Assembly (NCBI GenBank): GCA_947457395.1
Contig: CANGVA010000003.1
Location: 142,825 to 206,824, forward strand
DNA: 64,000 nt
DNA from: Bacteroidota bacterium
GTDB taxonomy: Bacteria > Bacteroidota > Bacteroidia > UKL13-3
Direction of reading: 5' to 3'
The translations under genes and the position numbers were made by a program. Below, in pieces: positions 25,991-36,127 of the stretch. The notes under the pieces are model-generated. The model was not told where the DNA came from and made no database searches. It worked only from the letters and a program-made list of their open reading frames with translations. The stretch's first letter is position 1. Every line of letters begins with the position of its first letter.

Positions 25991-28390
25991 ATGAAAATAA
26001 AATTATTACTCCTTTTCTTTATATGCTCTTCTGTATTTGCAAATGCACAGAAAAAAATACCTGTAAATGGATATCTGAAAGATGCTAAAACCGGTGAGGA
26101 ACTCATCGGTGCAACCATACTTGTTAAAGAAAACAATGCAGGTGTAGTGAGCAATGAATATGGATATTATTCTATTAGTTTACTGCCCGGCAAATACACA
26201 TTGATTTGCCAGTATATTGGGTATGAAACCCAAGCCAAGACAATTGATTTAACTGCACCACTTAAGCTTAGTTTTGAAATGGTGCCTATGGGCAAAGAAC
26301 TCAAAGAAGTAAACGTAACGGCTGAGCGAAAGGATGAAAATGTGAAACGCAATGAAATGTCTGTAAACAGACTTGATATAAAAACCATTAGTAAAATACC
26401 GGCATTACTTGGGGAAGTAGATTTGGTGAGAAGCATACAATTACTTCCCGGAGTAAGCACAGTTGGCGAAGGCGCATCAGGATTTAATGTTAGGGGAGGG
26501 AGCATAGATCAGAATATGATTTTACTGGATGAAGCTCCGGTTTATAATTCTTCACATTTGTTTGGCATATTCTCTGTATTTAATCCGGATGCAGTGAAGG
26601 ATGTAAAATTATATAAGGGAGGAATTAACGCTAAATATGGCGGCAGACTTTCTTCAATTTTGGATGTGCGCTTAAAGGAAGGTAATAAAAAAGAGTTTGC
26701 TGCACAGGGTGGTATAGGTATTATATTTTCAAGGCTTACGCTTGAGGGACCTCTATATAAAGATAAAGGTTCTTTTATTATTGCTGGCAGAAGAAGTTAT
26801 GGAGATGTGCTGGCAGCACCTTTTCTGGCCGGTAATCCAGATTTTAAGGGATTAAAATTATTTTTTTATGATTTAACCATGAAAGCTAATTACAGTATCG
26901 GTCAAAAAGATAAACTATTTGTTTCAGGTTATTTAGGCCGAGATGTATTTGGTGTGGATGAATTTGGTTTTAACTGGGGCAATGCCACTTTAACCACTCG
27001 CTGGAATCATTTGTTCAGTAATAAATTGTTTAGCAACACCACCGCATTTTACAGTAATTATGATTATGGTATTGGTGCCAGTGTAATTGGTTCAAGAGAT
27101 GGATTTAACTGGACATCAAGTATAATTAATTACAGCGTAAAGCAAGACTTCACCTGGTATCTCAATAATAAAAATACATTAAACCTAGGTGGACAGGCTA
27201 TCTATTATACATTCAAACCCGGCAAGGCTACCTTTAAAAGTGAGGGTGCTGAGCAGCGTATAGAATTGCCCGATAAGTATGCGCTGGAAAATGCACTCTA
27301 TATATCCAATGAGCAAATTATTAATAGCAGATGGTCGCTTACCTATGGTTTGCGATTCTCTTCCTATCATTACCTAGGAAAAGGTGTAAGGCAGAACTAT
27401 ACCGACAGTTTTACCATTTTTGGTCGTGAACTGGAAAGTACAGACAGTTTCAATACATTAGAAAATATACAAACCTATCCTAATTTTGAGCCTCGTTTCT
27501 CTGTGAAATATGAAATTAATGCAGCCAGCAGTATTAAGGCAAGCTACATGCGTACGGCACAATACCTGCATCTTATTTCCAATACAGCGGCCTCCATTCC
27601 ACTGGATGTTTGGACGCCCAGTACCAATAATATCAAACCACAATTATCAGACCAGGTAGCGCTAGGTTATTTCAGAAATTTTGGCGCAGCAGATGATTAT
27701 GAAACCTCTGTGGAGATATATTACAAATCCATGCAAAACCAAATTGATTATATAGATGGTGCTGATTTATTACTAAACCCATTTCTTGAGGGGCAGTTGC
27801 TTAATGGAAAAGGCAGGGCATATGGGGCTGAGTTTTACGTAAAGAAAAATACCGGTAAGCTTACAGGATTTATCAGTTATACCATTGCCCGCACCGAGCG
27901 TCAGGTAGAAAGAGTAAATAATGATGAATGGTATCCAACCCGTTTTGATAAGCTCCATAATCTAAACGTAATTGGAAGTTATGAATTAAGTTCACGCTGG
28001 ACATTGAACGGAAATTTGATTTATGGAAGTGGAACACCGGTGAACCTGCCATCTAATAAATTTGTTTTTGAAGGCTATGGTGTGCCGCATAACCCTAATG
28101 CACCAAGAAATAACGTACGTATACCTGATTTTTTAAGGGTTGATATTACGGCCAGTGTAAAAAGTAAGCCACGCAATAAGCCTCAGGAATTACCAAAATC
28201 ATTTTTTAAGCGCATGAAATATACGTATGAGTGGGAGATTGTATTTGGCGTATATAATTTACTGGGTAGGCGCAATCCTTTTGCCGTATATCCGCGTATA
28301 GCTGAGAATTCAAATTATGTAACAGAAATGGTACAGTTCTCCATGTTTGCATTTCCAATACCTGCATTTACCTATAATTTTAAATTCTAA
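25991..28390 (+). CDS. TonB-dependent receptor with carboxypeptidase-like N-terminal domain
   Basis: A 799-residue outer-membrane receptor. A signal peptide (to about residue 19) is followed by a CarboxypepD_reg-like domain (about 24-105: VNGYLKDAKTGEELIGATI), a plug domain (about 115-230: SIQLLPGVSTVGEGASGFNV, VRGGSIDQNMILLDEAPVYN) and a 22-strand-type barrel. It ends in Phe, as outer-membrane barrels usually do (AFTYNFKF). Three bases separate it from the DUF4249 lipoprotein gene, the usual partner of this receptor class. The imported ligand is unknown; no SusD homologue is present. Confidence 0.92.
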   Translation: MKIKLLLLFFICSSVFANAQKKIPVNGYLKDAKTGEELIGATILVKENNAGVVSNEYGYYSISLLPGKYTLICQYIGYETQAKTIDLTAPLKLSFEMVPMGKELKEVNVTAERKDENVKRNEMSVNRLDIKTISKIPALLGEVDLVRSIQLLPGVSTVGEGASGFNVRGGSIDQNMILLDEAPVYNSSHLFGIFSVFNPDAVKDVKLYKGGINAKYGGRLSSILDVRLKEGNKKEFAAQGGIGIIFSRLTLEGPLYKDKGSFIIAGRRSYGDVLAAPFLAGNPDFKGLKLFFYDLTMKANYSIGQKDKLFVSGYLGRDVFGVDEFGFNWGNATLTTRWNHLFSNKLFSNTTAFYSNYDYGIGASVIGSRDGFNWTSSIINYSVKQDFTWYLNNKNTLNLGGQAIYYTFKPGKATFKSEGAEQRIELPDKYALENALYISNEQIINSRWSLTYGLRFSSYHYLGKGVRQNYTDSFTIFGRELESTDSFNTLENIQTYPNFEPRFSVKYEINAASSIKASYMRTAQYLHLISNTAASIPLDVWTPSTNNIKPQLSDQVALGYFRNFGAADDYETSVEIYYKSMQNQIDYIDGADLLLNPFLEGQLLNGKGRAYGAEFYVKKNTGKLTGFISYTIARTERQVERVNNDEWYPTRFDKLHNLNVIGSYELSSRWTLNGNLIYGSGTPVNLPSNKFVFEGYGVPHNPNAPRNNVRIPDFLRVDITASVKSKPRNKPQELPKSFFKRMKYTYEWEIVFGVYNLLGRRNPFAVYPRIAENSNYVTEMVQFSMFAFPIPAFTYNFKF

Positions 28391-28393
28391 TCA

Positions 28394-29428
28394 ATGATGA
28401 AAAAGACGTTTTTATATCTGGTAATGATGATGAGCATTGGCCTTTTTAATGCTTGTATTGACCCGATTGATGTAGATGCAGGTGAAGGTGAATCGCAGTA
28501 TGTTATTGAAGGGATGATTGTGTATGATCCGGAAGACCCCAATAAGCTAATAAAGGATACGATTAAAATATCTCGCTCGGTACCATATTTATTTAATGGA
28601 GAACCGGAGCGTGTTATTAATGCTTCGGTAGCAATTATAGATACAGCCGGGGGTACAGTTAATATTGACATATGCAATCACGTAGGCAATGGCAATTATG
28701 TTACTACTACAACAGTGCCTCAACCAAACCGCAGTTATATACTTTTAGTAAGATTACCAGAAGGCGATACCCTTATATCACAGTCACGAATTAACAGACC
28801 GGTTATCTTTCATCCAGATAGCTTTTATACACGGGTATTAACTGAGCGCAGTAACGGACCAGGCGGACCAATTGCAGAGGGTGTAGGCTATGTAGAAATG
28901 AAACCAGTGGATCCGGCAGGTTTGGGTGATAGCTATCGATTAAAGTATTATGTAAAAAGAAATCCTATTGCTCAAAATCCATATCTGAAAAAAGACGGTA
29001 CAGATTGGAAATTCTATAGTGAGGTGAGGAATTTTTATGTGGTGAGTGAATCAACCAGTGGAGAAAATTCACCCAACGCACAAATTGAAATTGAGTCAAG
29101 CTTTAACTTCCCGCTAAGACGTTCAATCAATTTGGTTGAGCAAGTTCAAGGGCCAACAGCATTCTTGCCAAGCTTCTATCCTGGCGATTCGATTAAAGTG
29201 GAAGTATTAAGCATTACACGTGAGCAGTTGTTTTTTTATGTAAGGATGATTCAGGAATTAACCAATGGCACAGGTGGTGGATTCTCTGGATTGTTTGCGT
29301 CTCCTGTTGGTAATGTGCCCAGTAATATTTTACCATTAAATCCAAATTCAAAAGTAAGAGTATTAGGCTGGTTTGGTGCAGCACACAAGATCACACGTAG
29401 AACTAAAATGGTTGATTTTAAATTTTAG
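28394..29428 (+). CDS. DUF4249 lipoprotein
   Basis: A 344-residue lipoprotein. Lipobox LFNAC places the lipidated Cys at residue 21. The body begins DPIDVDAGEGESQYVIEGMIV and has a beta-rich layout typical of DUF4249, including the SRSVPYLF segment and the late PVGNVPSNI region. DUF4249 genes are nearly always next to a TonB-dependent receptor in Bacteroidota, as here. It probably sits at the outer membrane with the receptor. ATGs at 28394 and 28397 are both usable. A 132-base gap follows before the convergent regulator gene; nothing clear is in it. Confidence 0.88.
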   Translation: MMKKTFLYLVMMMSIGLFNACIDPIDVDAGEGESQYVIEGMIVYDPEDPNKLIKDTIKISRSVPYLFNGEPERVINASVAIIDTAGGTVNIDICNHVGNGNYVTTTTVPQPNRSYILLVRLPEGDTLISQSRINRPVIFHPDSFYTRVLTERSNGPGGPIAEGVGYVEMKPVDPAGLGDSYRLKYYVKRNPIAQNPYLKKDGTDWKFYSEVRNFYVVSESTSGENSPNAQIEIESSFNFPLRRSINLVEQVQGPTAFLPSFYPGDSIKVEVLSITREQLFFYVRMIQELTNGTGGGFSGLFASPVGNVPSNILPLNPNSKVRVLGWFGAAHKITRRTKMVDFKF

Positions 29429-29560
29429 GCATTATATATTAATTGCTGAAAATGCTAAAATCTTAAACTTTTAATTTTATGTATCCGAAGGCTAACTGCT
29501 GAATTTCTGAACGTTGAATTTTAAATATTAAGTTACACTCATTCAATCCCCTAGACCCCT

Positions 29561-30322
29561 TCATCTATCCAGCCATTTCTTAAACTCAGGAGCTCGTTCC
29601 CTGCTTACGGTAACTTCTTCATCCGGTGACGGAGATAAATCAACCTTTAGCTTTCCGTTAAAGTAGCTATGTACACTTTGTATACTCTTGTAGGATGCAA
29701 TACAACCTCTGTTTAGTTGAAAGAAATCTAGTTCAGGAAGTTGCGGCAGCAATTGATCCAAAGATTCATCCATAACATATTTTTGCTTCTGTATGGTAAG
29801 CAAATACACACACTTATCTGCTGCATAGAAACAGGATATTTCTGAAAGGGGAACAGAGATCCATTTGGTGCCTACCTTTAATAGGAACCTGTTTTTTATT
29901 GCCGCTGTGGTAGGTTTTTGTAATTGTTTAAGTAGTTCAGTTAAATCAGGTAAATGTGTTTTACTATTATATAGCTGTTTAAACTTTTCTATGGCTTGTT
30001 TCAGTAAATCGGCATCAACGGGTTTGAGTAAGTAATCAATACTGTTTACCTTAAACGCCTGTAATGCAAATTCATCATAGGCAGTAGTAAATATTACCGG
30101 GCATTTAATCTGTATGCGGTTAAAAATTTCAAAGCTTCTGCCATCAGCCAGTTCAATATCCATAAAAGCCAATTCAGCTTGTGGATTTTTTGCAAATAAC
30201 TCAACTGCAGACTCAATGCTATCAGCAGTTCCAATAATATCTGCTTCCGGTTCTACTTTTCTAATTAGCTTTTGCAACCGCGTTAAGGCGGGCGTTTCGT
30301 CTTCAATAATAATTATTCTCAT
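29561..30322 (-). CDS. LytTR-family response regulator
   Basis: A 253-residue regulator. The receiver domain (about 1-115) has the acidic pair IIEDET, phosphoacceptor D55 in FMDIELADG, the Thr in IFTTAYDEFA and the Lys in LLKPVD. The C-terminal LytTR DNA-binding domain (about 145-253) contains RFLLKVGTKWISVPLSEI and FFQLNRGCIASYKSI. The sensor kinase gene is 2 bases upstream on the same strand, so the two are a cognate pair. They lie between two TonB receptor genes. Confidence 0.93.
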   Translation of the reverse strand: MRIIIIEDETPALTRLQKLIRKVEPEADIIGTADSIESAVELFAKNPQAELAFMDIELADGRSFEIFNRIQIKCPVIFTTAYDEFALQAFKVNSIDYLLKPVDADLLKQAIEKFKQLYNSKTHLPDLTELLKQLQKPTTAAIKNRFLLKVGTKWISVPLSEISCFYAADKCVYLLTIQKQKYVMDESLDQLLPQLPELDFFQLNRGCIASYKSIQSVHSYFNGKLKVDLSPSPDEEVTVSRERAPEFKKWLDR

Positions 30323-30324
30323 GA

Positions 30325-31359
30325 TTAGATTAAAGGTAAGCTTACCATAAAGTAGTCTTCTGTTTCCGTAATGTCTACTTGGCCTTTTGTTAAATATCCG
30401 TAGCGGGTAATGATATTGTTTAAACCAATTCCATTGCTCTCTACATTCATTTTACGTTGCAGATTATTTCTTATATGCAGTTCTGTTTGGTTAGCAGATA
30501 TATTAATTTCTAATGGATGCTTTGCTGAAATGATATTATGCTTAATTGCATTTTCCAGTAACATTTGTAGAGAAAGAGTGGCAATAGCTTTATTTCTGCA
30601 TTCAGCCGGCACATGTATATGTACGCGCAGATTATTGCCGAAACGTATCTGATTAAGGTATACATACGCCTGTATAAATTCCAGCTCTTCCCCAAGTGTA
30701 ACTGTTTCTTTCTCCTTCTGATTTAAAACATAGCGATATACATCAGATAATTTATGAATAAATTTTGTTGCTGTGGCTGGATTTTCTTCTATTAAACTGG
30801 TAAGGGTATTCAATGAGTTGAATAGAAAATGCGGATTAATCTGACTTTTCAGTGTTTCAAATTCAGCTGATAGACTTGTTCTCTTTAGTTCTTCCTTCTC
30901 CTGTAAGGTCCTTTTCCATTGCCTGAAGAAGGCATTTGCCACAAAAATACTATTGATAAGCAGGGTTATGATTACACTGGTAACCATATTAGCAATATTC
31001 TCTTTCGATTTTAAATCACATTGATGGCCATGAATTAAAGGGAATAGAAATAAATAGAAAAGATAATGAACAGCAATGGGCCAGGTAAGAGCTATGCTGG
31101 CGCTGATAAGTAGCTTGGCTCTGAGTTGCTTCTCTAAATTAATTCTTTTATCCAACAGATTTAGCAATAAGATATTGCCATTCCAAATAATTACTATGTA
31201 CAGGAATGTTGTGAAAATATTTAATCTCAATTCTTCAACCGGATCATTCAAATGACCTATTGCACCATAAAAAATGGCCATTAGCGCAATGATAATATGG
31301 CGTATGATCAAATCACGCTTATCAAATAACTGGGGTCCGCTTTCTGTTTTTATTCCCAT
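30325..31359 (-). CDS. LytS/YehU-type sensor histidine kinase
   Basis: A 344-residue membrane kinase. Four hydrophobic segments lie in the first 145 residues (IIIALMAIFYGAIG, FTTFLYIVIIWNGNILLLNL and two later ones), then a His_kinase domain with SQINPHFLFNSLN; the phosphoacceptor is H177. The ATP-binding part carries LLENAIKHN and NGIGLNNII. No separate periplasmic sensor domain is seen, so the signal would be sensed in or near the membrane. It is paired with the LytTR regulator 2 bases downstream. Confidence 0.92.
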   Translation of the reverse strand: MGIKTESGPQLFDKRDLIIRHIIIALMAIFYGAIGHLNDPVEELRLNIFTTFLYIVIIWNGNILLLNLLDKRINLEKQLRAKLLISASIALTWPIAVHYLFYLFLFPLIHGHQCDLKSKENIANMVTSVIITLLINSIFVANAFFRQWKRTLQEKEELKRTSLSAEFETLKSQINPHFLFNSLNTLTSLIEENPATATKFIHKLSDVYRYVLNQKEKETVTLGEELEFIQAYVYLNQIRFGNNLRVHIHVPAECRNKAIATLSLQMLLENAIKHNIISAKHPLEINISANQTELHIRNNLQRKMNVESNGIGLNNIITRYGYLTKGQVDITETEDYFMVSLPLI

Positions 31360-31429
31360 AATTTACTGATGCTGCTAAATTACAAATAAATTGATGCAGG
31401 CAGATAAAATATTATCTGCCTGCCTGTAA

Positions 31430-33862
31430 TTAAAACGTATATCTGAACATGGGAACCGGGAAAAATCCTTGCTGATACTCATTAGTAATTCTGTTTCGCC
31501 TACGATCAAAACCTTGCGCAAAAATATTTTGATGATTGGTTATGTTCTGAAAATCTACACCAAATTCCATGGAGCTTTTCTTAAAATCTTTTCTGTAACC
31601 AATTTTCACATCTGATCTAAAGTAATCTGTTTGTTTTTCGCTGAAAGCTTTTGCATCGTTAAATACCACCTCACCTTTAGCAGCTGATTTTGCTTCATCA
31701 ATAGGTGTAAAGTAACGGCCGCCAACTGTGGTGAGCTTCAGATTAAAGTACACCACACTTCCTTTTTTATTTACTTTAAACTCTTTACCGGCCAGCACAT
31801 TCGCTGCATACCCAGAGTTAAATGCTGTATTGCGCTCTATACCATCACTTCCTTTGTATTTACTATCAAATACAGAACCGGTAATGAGGAAATAAAAGCC
31901 CTTGTTAAAGTAGCGTTCCAACGTTATCTCAACGCCATAATTCGTGCCTGTTCCATCATTATTCAGGTTAACATTATCAGTTGGATTGAATGATGCGCCA
32001 ACGTTTAGCATAGAGAAGCTGGAAGGAAAGGTGTTAACCGGAACCTGGTCAAGTTGCTGATAATATGTTTCTACTTTAAATTTCAGTGTTTGGGTAAACA
32101 TATTTTCATAACCTATAACAAAATGGTTGGAACGCATAAAGTCAAGATTTTTGTTGGGTGTATTACCACTTTGATCCTTTACGAATAAATTATAGATAGG
32201 TAAGGTTTGATGATGCAAACCATATCCGGCATTGATGCTTGAACGGTCGTTTATTGCAAATCGGATACCAGCCCGTGGCTCTGCCACAAATTGTTCATTT
32301 ACATCAAAATATTGCACGTGAACACCAACATTGGCTGTAAGGCGGGCATTAAAACGATGTTTAAACTGAACATAAGCCTGCGATAAATTTACATTACCGT
32401 TTTGTTTTACCCGAACGGAATCAATTGTAGCACGATTATAATAATCAGTGTTTGAATAATTAAAAACAGTTAAGTCATTTGTAAAGCCGGCATGTAATGA
32501 ATTTTTAGCATTAAACTTATGGGTGATATTTGCCACTGCTGAATATTTACTCTCAGTAAACCGGCCTCTGGCCCTTAGAAATGTGTTTTCTTCATCAGAA
32601 AGGTTCAGGCTATCTACCGTGTAGCGATCGCTGCTATAGCTGTTTGCAAGTGTAAACTTAGCCCATGTTTTAGCACCCAGATTTTTTTCATACGCAATAC
32701 CATTTACTATTTTACCATAGCGAGGGTACTGGTTACGGTCTACGTCTCCGTAAAAATCAACACCGGTTGTATCCACATCTTTTGCAAGCAAATCAATAGA
32801 GCTGATTCCACCCATACCAAAAATACTTAACTTGCTTTTGTTTTTAAAAGGAATGGCAATTTTATAATTCATGTCTTGGTACAAAGGAACAGCGGCACCT
32901 GTACCTACATTTACACCAAATGCTTTCATTACTGCAAGTGTTGAGTAACGGTAGTTGAATATAAAAGATGCTTTGGAGTTTTTGCTGAACGGCCCTTCGG
33001 CACCAAATTCAAATCCATTGAAACCAATTTGTGCAATGTATTCTCTCTTTTCATTATTGCCTTCGCGCATCACCAGATCAAATACACCACCATTTGCATT
33101 TCCATACTGCGCAGGGAAAGCACTTGTAAAAAAATCTGACTTACCAATATTATTTGCATTTAGCATGCTCACAGGTCCGCCAGTATTGAAATTGCTTCCA
33201 AAGTGGTTAGGATTAAAAATGTTTACTCCTTCTAGTTGCCACAGCATGGCATTGGGTGAGTTGCCACGAACGACTATATCATTTCTGCTATCGTTACCTG
33301 CAACCACACCTGCAAAGTTAGCAGCCATGCGACTTGGGTCGCCCAATGCACCGGCATATTTTTTTGTTTCATCCGGATTAAAGGAACGTGAGCTGATAAC
33401 AGCCATTTCATTATTGGTTACGGTTGGATCTTTTTTACGATCATAGGTTACCACTACATCATTCATCTTTACGATTGCTTCTGTCATGGTTAAATTTAGC
33501 ACAACCTCTTTACCTGCAGTTACAATAATATCTGGTACAGATAACAGTTCATAGCCCACATAAGTGGCTTGCAGGTTTCTGCGGCCTAGGGGCACATCCT
33601 GAATTTTAAAATAGCCATCTGCATCTGTTACCGATCCAAGTTTAGTTGCTTCAATTTGAATAAAAACGGTGGCACCAATCAGCGGTTGCTTACTTTCCTG
33701 ATCGATAATACGTCCTCTGACAGTTTGAGTGTTACTTTGCGCATTGGCTTGAGGTAGTATTATAATTAACAGAAACAGGAGCAAGGCTATTGGGCCTGCT
33801 AAAAGCCTAAGTACTTTTTTGCGTTGTGCATTGCTTTGCAGCAAATAGTAAATTGTATTCAT
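31430..33862 (-). CDS. TonB-dependent receptor with carboxypeptidase-like N-terminal domain
   Basis: An 810-residue outer-membrane receptor. A long N-terminal leader (to about residue 41, ending PQANAQ) is followed by a CarboxypepD_reg-like domain (about 47-130: VRGRIIDQESKQPLIGATV), a plug (about 150-260: DIVVRGNSPNAMLWQLEGVN) and the barrel, which ends in Phe (VPMFRYTF). No partner lipoprotein follows. It lies upstream of the two-component pair on the same strand, 70 bases from the kinase start, so it may be controlled by or co-transcribed with it. The ligand is unknown. Confidence 0.92.
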   Translation of the reverse strand: MNTIYYLLQSNAQRKKVLRLLAGPIALLLFLLIIILPQANAQSNTQTVRGRIIDQESKQPLIGATVFIQIEATKLGSVTDADGYFKIQDVPLGRRNLQATYVGYELLSVPDIIVTAGKEVVLNLTMTEAIVKMNDVVVTYDRKKDPTVTNNEMAVISSRSFNPDETKKYAGALGDPSRMAANFAGVVAGNDSRNDIVVRGNSPNAMLWQLEGVNIFNPNHFGSNFNTGGPVSMLNANNIGKSDFFTSAFPAQYGNANGGVFDLVMREGNNEKREYIAQIGFNGFEFGAEGPFSKNSKASFIFNYRYSTLAVMKAFGVNVGTGAAVPLYQDMNYKIAIPFKNKSKLSIFGMGGISSIDLLAKDVDTTGVDFYGDVDRNQYPRYGKIVNGIAYEKNLGAKTWAKFTLANSYSSDRYTVDSLNLSDEENTFLRARGRFTESKYSAVANITHKFNAKNSLHAGFTNDLTVFNYSNTDYYNRATIDSVRVKQNGNVNLSQAYVQFKHRFNARLTANVGVHVQYFDVNEQFVAEPRAGIRFAINDRSSINAGYGLHHQTLPIYNLFVKDQSGNTPNKNLDFMRSNHFVIGYENMFTQTLKFKVETYYQQLDQVPVNTFPSSFSMLNVGASFNPTDNVNLNNDGTGTNYGVEITLERYFNKGFYFLITGSVFDSKYKGSDGIERNTAFNSGYAANVLAGKEFKVNKKGSVVYFNLKLTTVGGRYFTPIDEAKSAAKGEVVFNDAKAFSEKQTDYFRSDVKIGYRKDFKKSSMEFGVDFQNITNHQNIFAQGFDRRRNRITNEYQQGFFPVPMFRYTF

Positions 33863-33982
33863 CGGATGGTTTATTATGTTGAAGCAAATTTGTCGTGTAT
33901 CGCATCATTATATATGCAGTTTCCGACAGGGTGCCGATTTTTACCGATGAAACGTATAAGAAATCTTCCCAACAGATTGGCC

Positions 33983-34216
33983 CTAAATGGCAACTACACG
34001 CGAAATTTGAGGGATGGCACTTTTAAGCCCATTTTCTATGCCCGCTTTCATGGTCATGTGACTCATCTCGCATGAGGAACAATTACCCGTTAACCTTAGC
34101 CGCACCTCCATATCTGTGGTTACCTCAACCAACTCCACATCTCCACCATCTGCCTGTAAAAACGGACGCATGGAATTGAGAGCCAGTTCTATTTTATCAA
34201 TTATTTCGTTACTCAT
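33983..34216 (-). CDS. NifU-like Fe-S scaffold domain protein
   Basis: A 77-residue protein equivalent to the C-terminal domain of NifU. LRPFLQADGGDVELVEV-like sequence at the N-terminus and GNCSSCEMSHMTMKAGIE with C46 and C49 form the CxxC that carries a labile Fe-S cluster. It starts 20 bases after the Mrp gene stop on the same strand, so the two are almost certainly co-transcribed in Fe-S cluster assembly. Confidence 0.92.
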   Translation of the reverse strand: MSNEIIDKIELALNSMRPFLQADGGDVELVEVTTDMEVRLRLTGNCSSCEMSHMTMKAGIENGLKSAIPQISRVVAI

Positions 34217-34236
34217 GTATCACAAATTTAATTTTT

Positions 34237-35325
34237 TCAGGCATTTGCCAAAGCGGCTTTCTGCGCATTGATGATGGCAATCCGCTGCGCCACCCTTTCT
34301 GCCATATCCATAAAGTATTTACGTGCAGGGTTCTTTTCATCCAATACTGCCGGTTTGCCTGAATCGCCACCTTCCCTGATTCCCATAAATAAGGGTATTT
34401 CACCTAGGAAAGGTACCTGTAACTCTTCGGCCATCTTTTTGCCACCACCTTGCCCGAAAATGAAATATTTATTATCGGGCAACTCTTCCGGAGTAAACCA
34501 TGCCATATTTTCAATTACGCCAAGCAGAGGTACTTTGGTTGGCATCATATTAAACATGGTTGCTGCTTTAAACGCATCGGCAAGTGCCACAGCCTGAGGG
34601 GTGGTAACCATAACCACACCGGTAAGCGGCACAATCTGAATCATGGTAAGGTGTATATCACCGGTGCCTGGAGGTAAATCCAGTACTAAATAATCCAGCT
34701 CTCCCCAATCGGTATCGTTGATAAACTGACGTAAAGCTGATGATACCATGGGTCCACGCCACACAACCGCCTGCTCAGGCTTAATTAAAAAGCCAATTGA
34801 AAGTAATTGGATACCATATTTTTCTATCGGTACCATGAGCTCCCTGCCCTCTACATTTCGCATTAATGGTTGATTATCCAGTTCGCCAAACATCATGGGA
34901 ACCGAAGGACCGTGTATATCAGCATCTAGCAGGCCAACTTTGGCTCCTCGTTGCGCAAGCGCTACAGCCAGGTTGGACGAAACGGTTGACTTGCCAACAC
35001 CTCCTTTCCCGGATGCAACTGCAATTATATTTTTAACTCCGGGTAAGGTAAGTTTATCCAATCGGTTGGTTGTAACATTCGCAATCATTTCAACTGTTAC
35101 CTCCAAACTGGCATCAACAATTGAATGAATGGCATCTTTACAATCCTGTTCCATTTTATCTTTAAGTGGACAGGCCGGTGTTGTTAGCACCAGTGTAAAT
35201 GTCACATGTTTATCTGTAATTTTGATGTTGCGCACCATATTGAGGCTCACCAGATCTTTTTTCAAGTCCGGTTCCATTACGCTTGATAGTGCTTTAAGAA
35301 TGCTGCTTTCGTTTATTTCCAACAT
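34237..35325 (-). CDS. mrp: Mrp/NBP35-family Fe-S cluster carrier ATPase
   Basis: A 362-residue P-loop ATPase. An N-terminal MIP18/DUF59 domain (about 1-85) precedes the deviant Walker A SGKGGVGKST near residues 105-114. DADIHGPSVPMMFGE and LDLPPGTGDIHLT are further Mrp motifs. The usual CxxC of the NBP35/Mrp cluster site is absent: the segment reads ENMAWFTPEELPDNKYF, a form seen in other Bacteroidota. It is co-transcribed with the NifU-like gene downstream. Confidence 0.92.
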   Translation of the reverse strand: MLEINESSILKALSSVMEPDLKKDLVSLNMVRNIKITDKHVTFTLVLTTPACPLKDKMEQDCKDAIHSIVDASLEVTVEMIANVTTNRLDKLTLPGVKNIIAVASGKGGVGKSTVSSNLAVALAQRGAKVGLLDADIHGPSVPMMFGELDNQPLMRNVEGRELMVPIEKYGIQLLSIGFLIKPEQAVVWRGPMVSSALRQFINDTDWGELDYLVLDLPPGTGDIHLTMIQIVPLTGVVMVTTPQAVALADAFKAATMFNMMPTKVPLLGVIENMAWFTPEELPDNKYFIFGQGGGKKMAEELQVPFLGEIPLFMGIREGGDSGKPAVLDEKNPARKYFMDMAERVAQRIAIINAQKAALANA

Positions 35326-35442
35326 ATGATTTTAACAAATGACGCGCAATTTAGATTTTATTTTTCTGATTTGGCAGGGTTCAAGACCTTTGAAACCTGC
35401 AACGCTTATGGATTTTGATAAACAGATATGGGCAGGAGGCAA

Positions 35443-35477
35443 TAAAAAAGCGCAGCACCTCTCGGTTACTGCGCTTT
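35443..35477 (-). terminator. Rho-independent terminator of the MarR-YceI operon
   Basis: On the minus strand AAAGCGCAG pairs with CTGCGCTTT, with an inner ACC-GAGA-GGT hairpin, and is followed by a T run. It lies 22 bases after the YceI stop. The rest of the 173-base gap to the Mrp gene has no visible gene. Confidence 0.85.
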
Positions 35478-35498
35478 AAAGCCAACTAAATAGGATTG

Positions 35499-36119
35499 TT
35501 ACTTATTTGCAACAATACGTACCTTAATATTAAACTCATCATCAATGGCTTTATCACCTATTTCTGCAAAGAATGTTTTAGAGCCATAGCGAATATCAAA
35601 CTTAGAACGGTCGATATTGAAGTCGGCAACAGCTATTACTTTTCCATTGTTGATGATAATCATGGCAGGAAATTTTACCTCCTGCGTAATACCTTTAATG
35701 GTTAAGTCTGCAACAATATTATAGTTATTGCCTGCTGGTGCAGCACCTTTAATAGCAGTTGCTGATTTTATTTTGAGGGTAGCTGTTTTGAATTTCTCTA
35801 CGGAGAAAAAGTCATCTGATTTTAAGTGGCCAACTAGTTTATCATGGTATTCACCCTGCAAATCTGTAGCATCAAGGCTTGTCATATCCACATTAATAGT
35901 TGCTGAAATCAGATTTTTACCTTCGGTAATGATTTCACCACCGGCAATTCTTACAATACCTGAGTGCTCACCGGTTACTTTTTTAGCAAGCCATTTAAGT
36001 GAGCTTTCAGTGCTGTTTACTTTGAAATTATCTGCATTAACAGATTTGGTTTTAGGAGGGGTAGCAATGGCAAGCAATCCCAGGCCTGCACATGCAATGG
36101 TTAAAATTGTAGTTTTCAT
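35499..36119 (-). CDS. YceI-family protein
   Basis: A 206-residue secreted beta-barrel (lipocalin-like) protein. A signal peptide (MKTTILTIACAGLGLLAIA) precedes the YceI domain with KVNSTESSLKWLAKKVTGEH, SATINVDMTSL and LKSDDFFSVEKFKTATLK. YceI proteins bind polyisoprenoid-like lipids and often respond to stress. The gene begins 8 bases after the MarR regulator stop on the same strand, so the regulator probably controls this operon. Confidence 0.9.
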   Translation of the reverse strand: MKTTILTIACAGLGLLAIATPPKTKSVNADNFKVNSTESSLKWLAKKVTGEHSGIVRIAGGEIITEGKNLISATINVDMTSLDATDLQGEYHDKLVGHLKSDDFFSVEKFKTATLKIKSATAIKGAAPAGNNYNIVADLTIKGITQEVKFPAMIIINNGKVIAVADFNIDRSKFDIRYGSKTFFAEIGDKAIDDEFNIKVRIVANK

Positions 36120-36127
36120 GTTATTTA

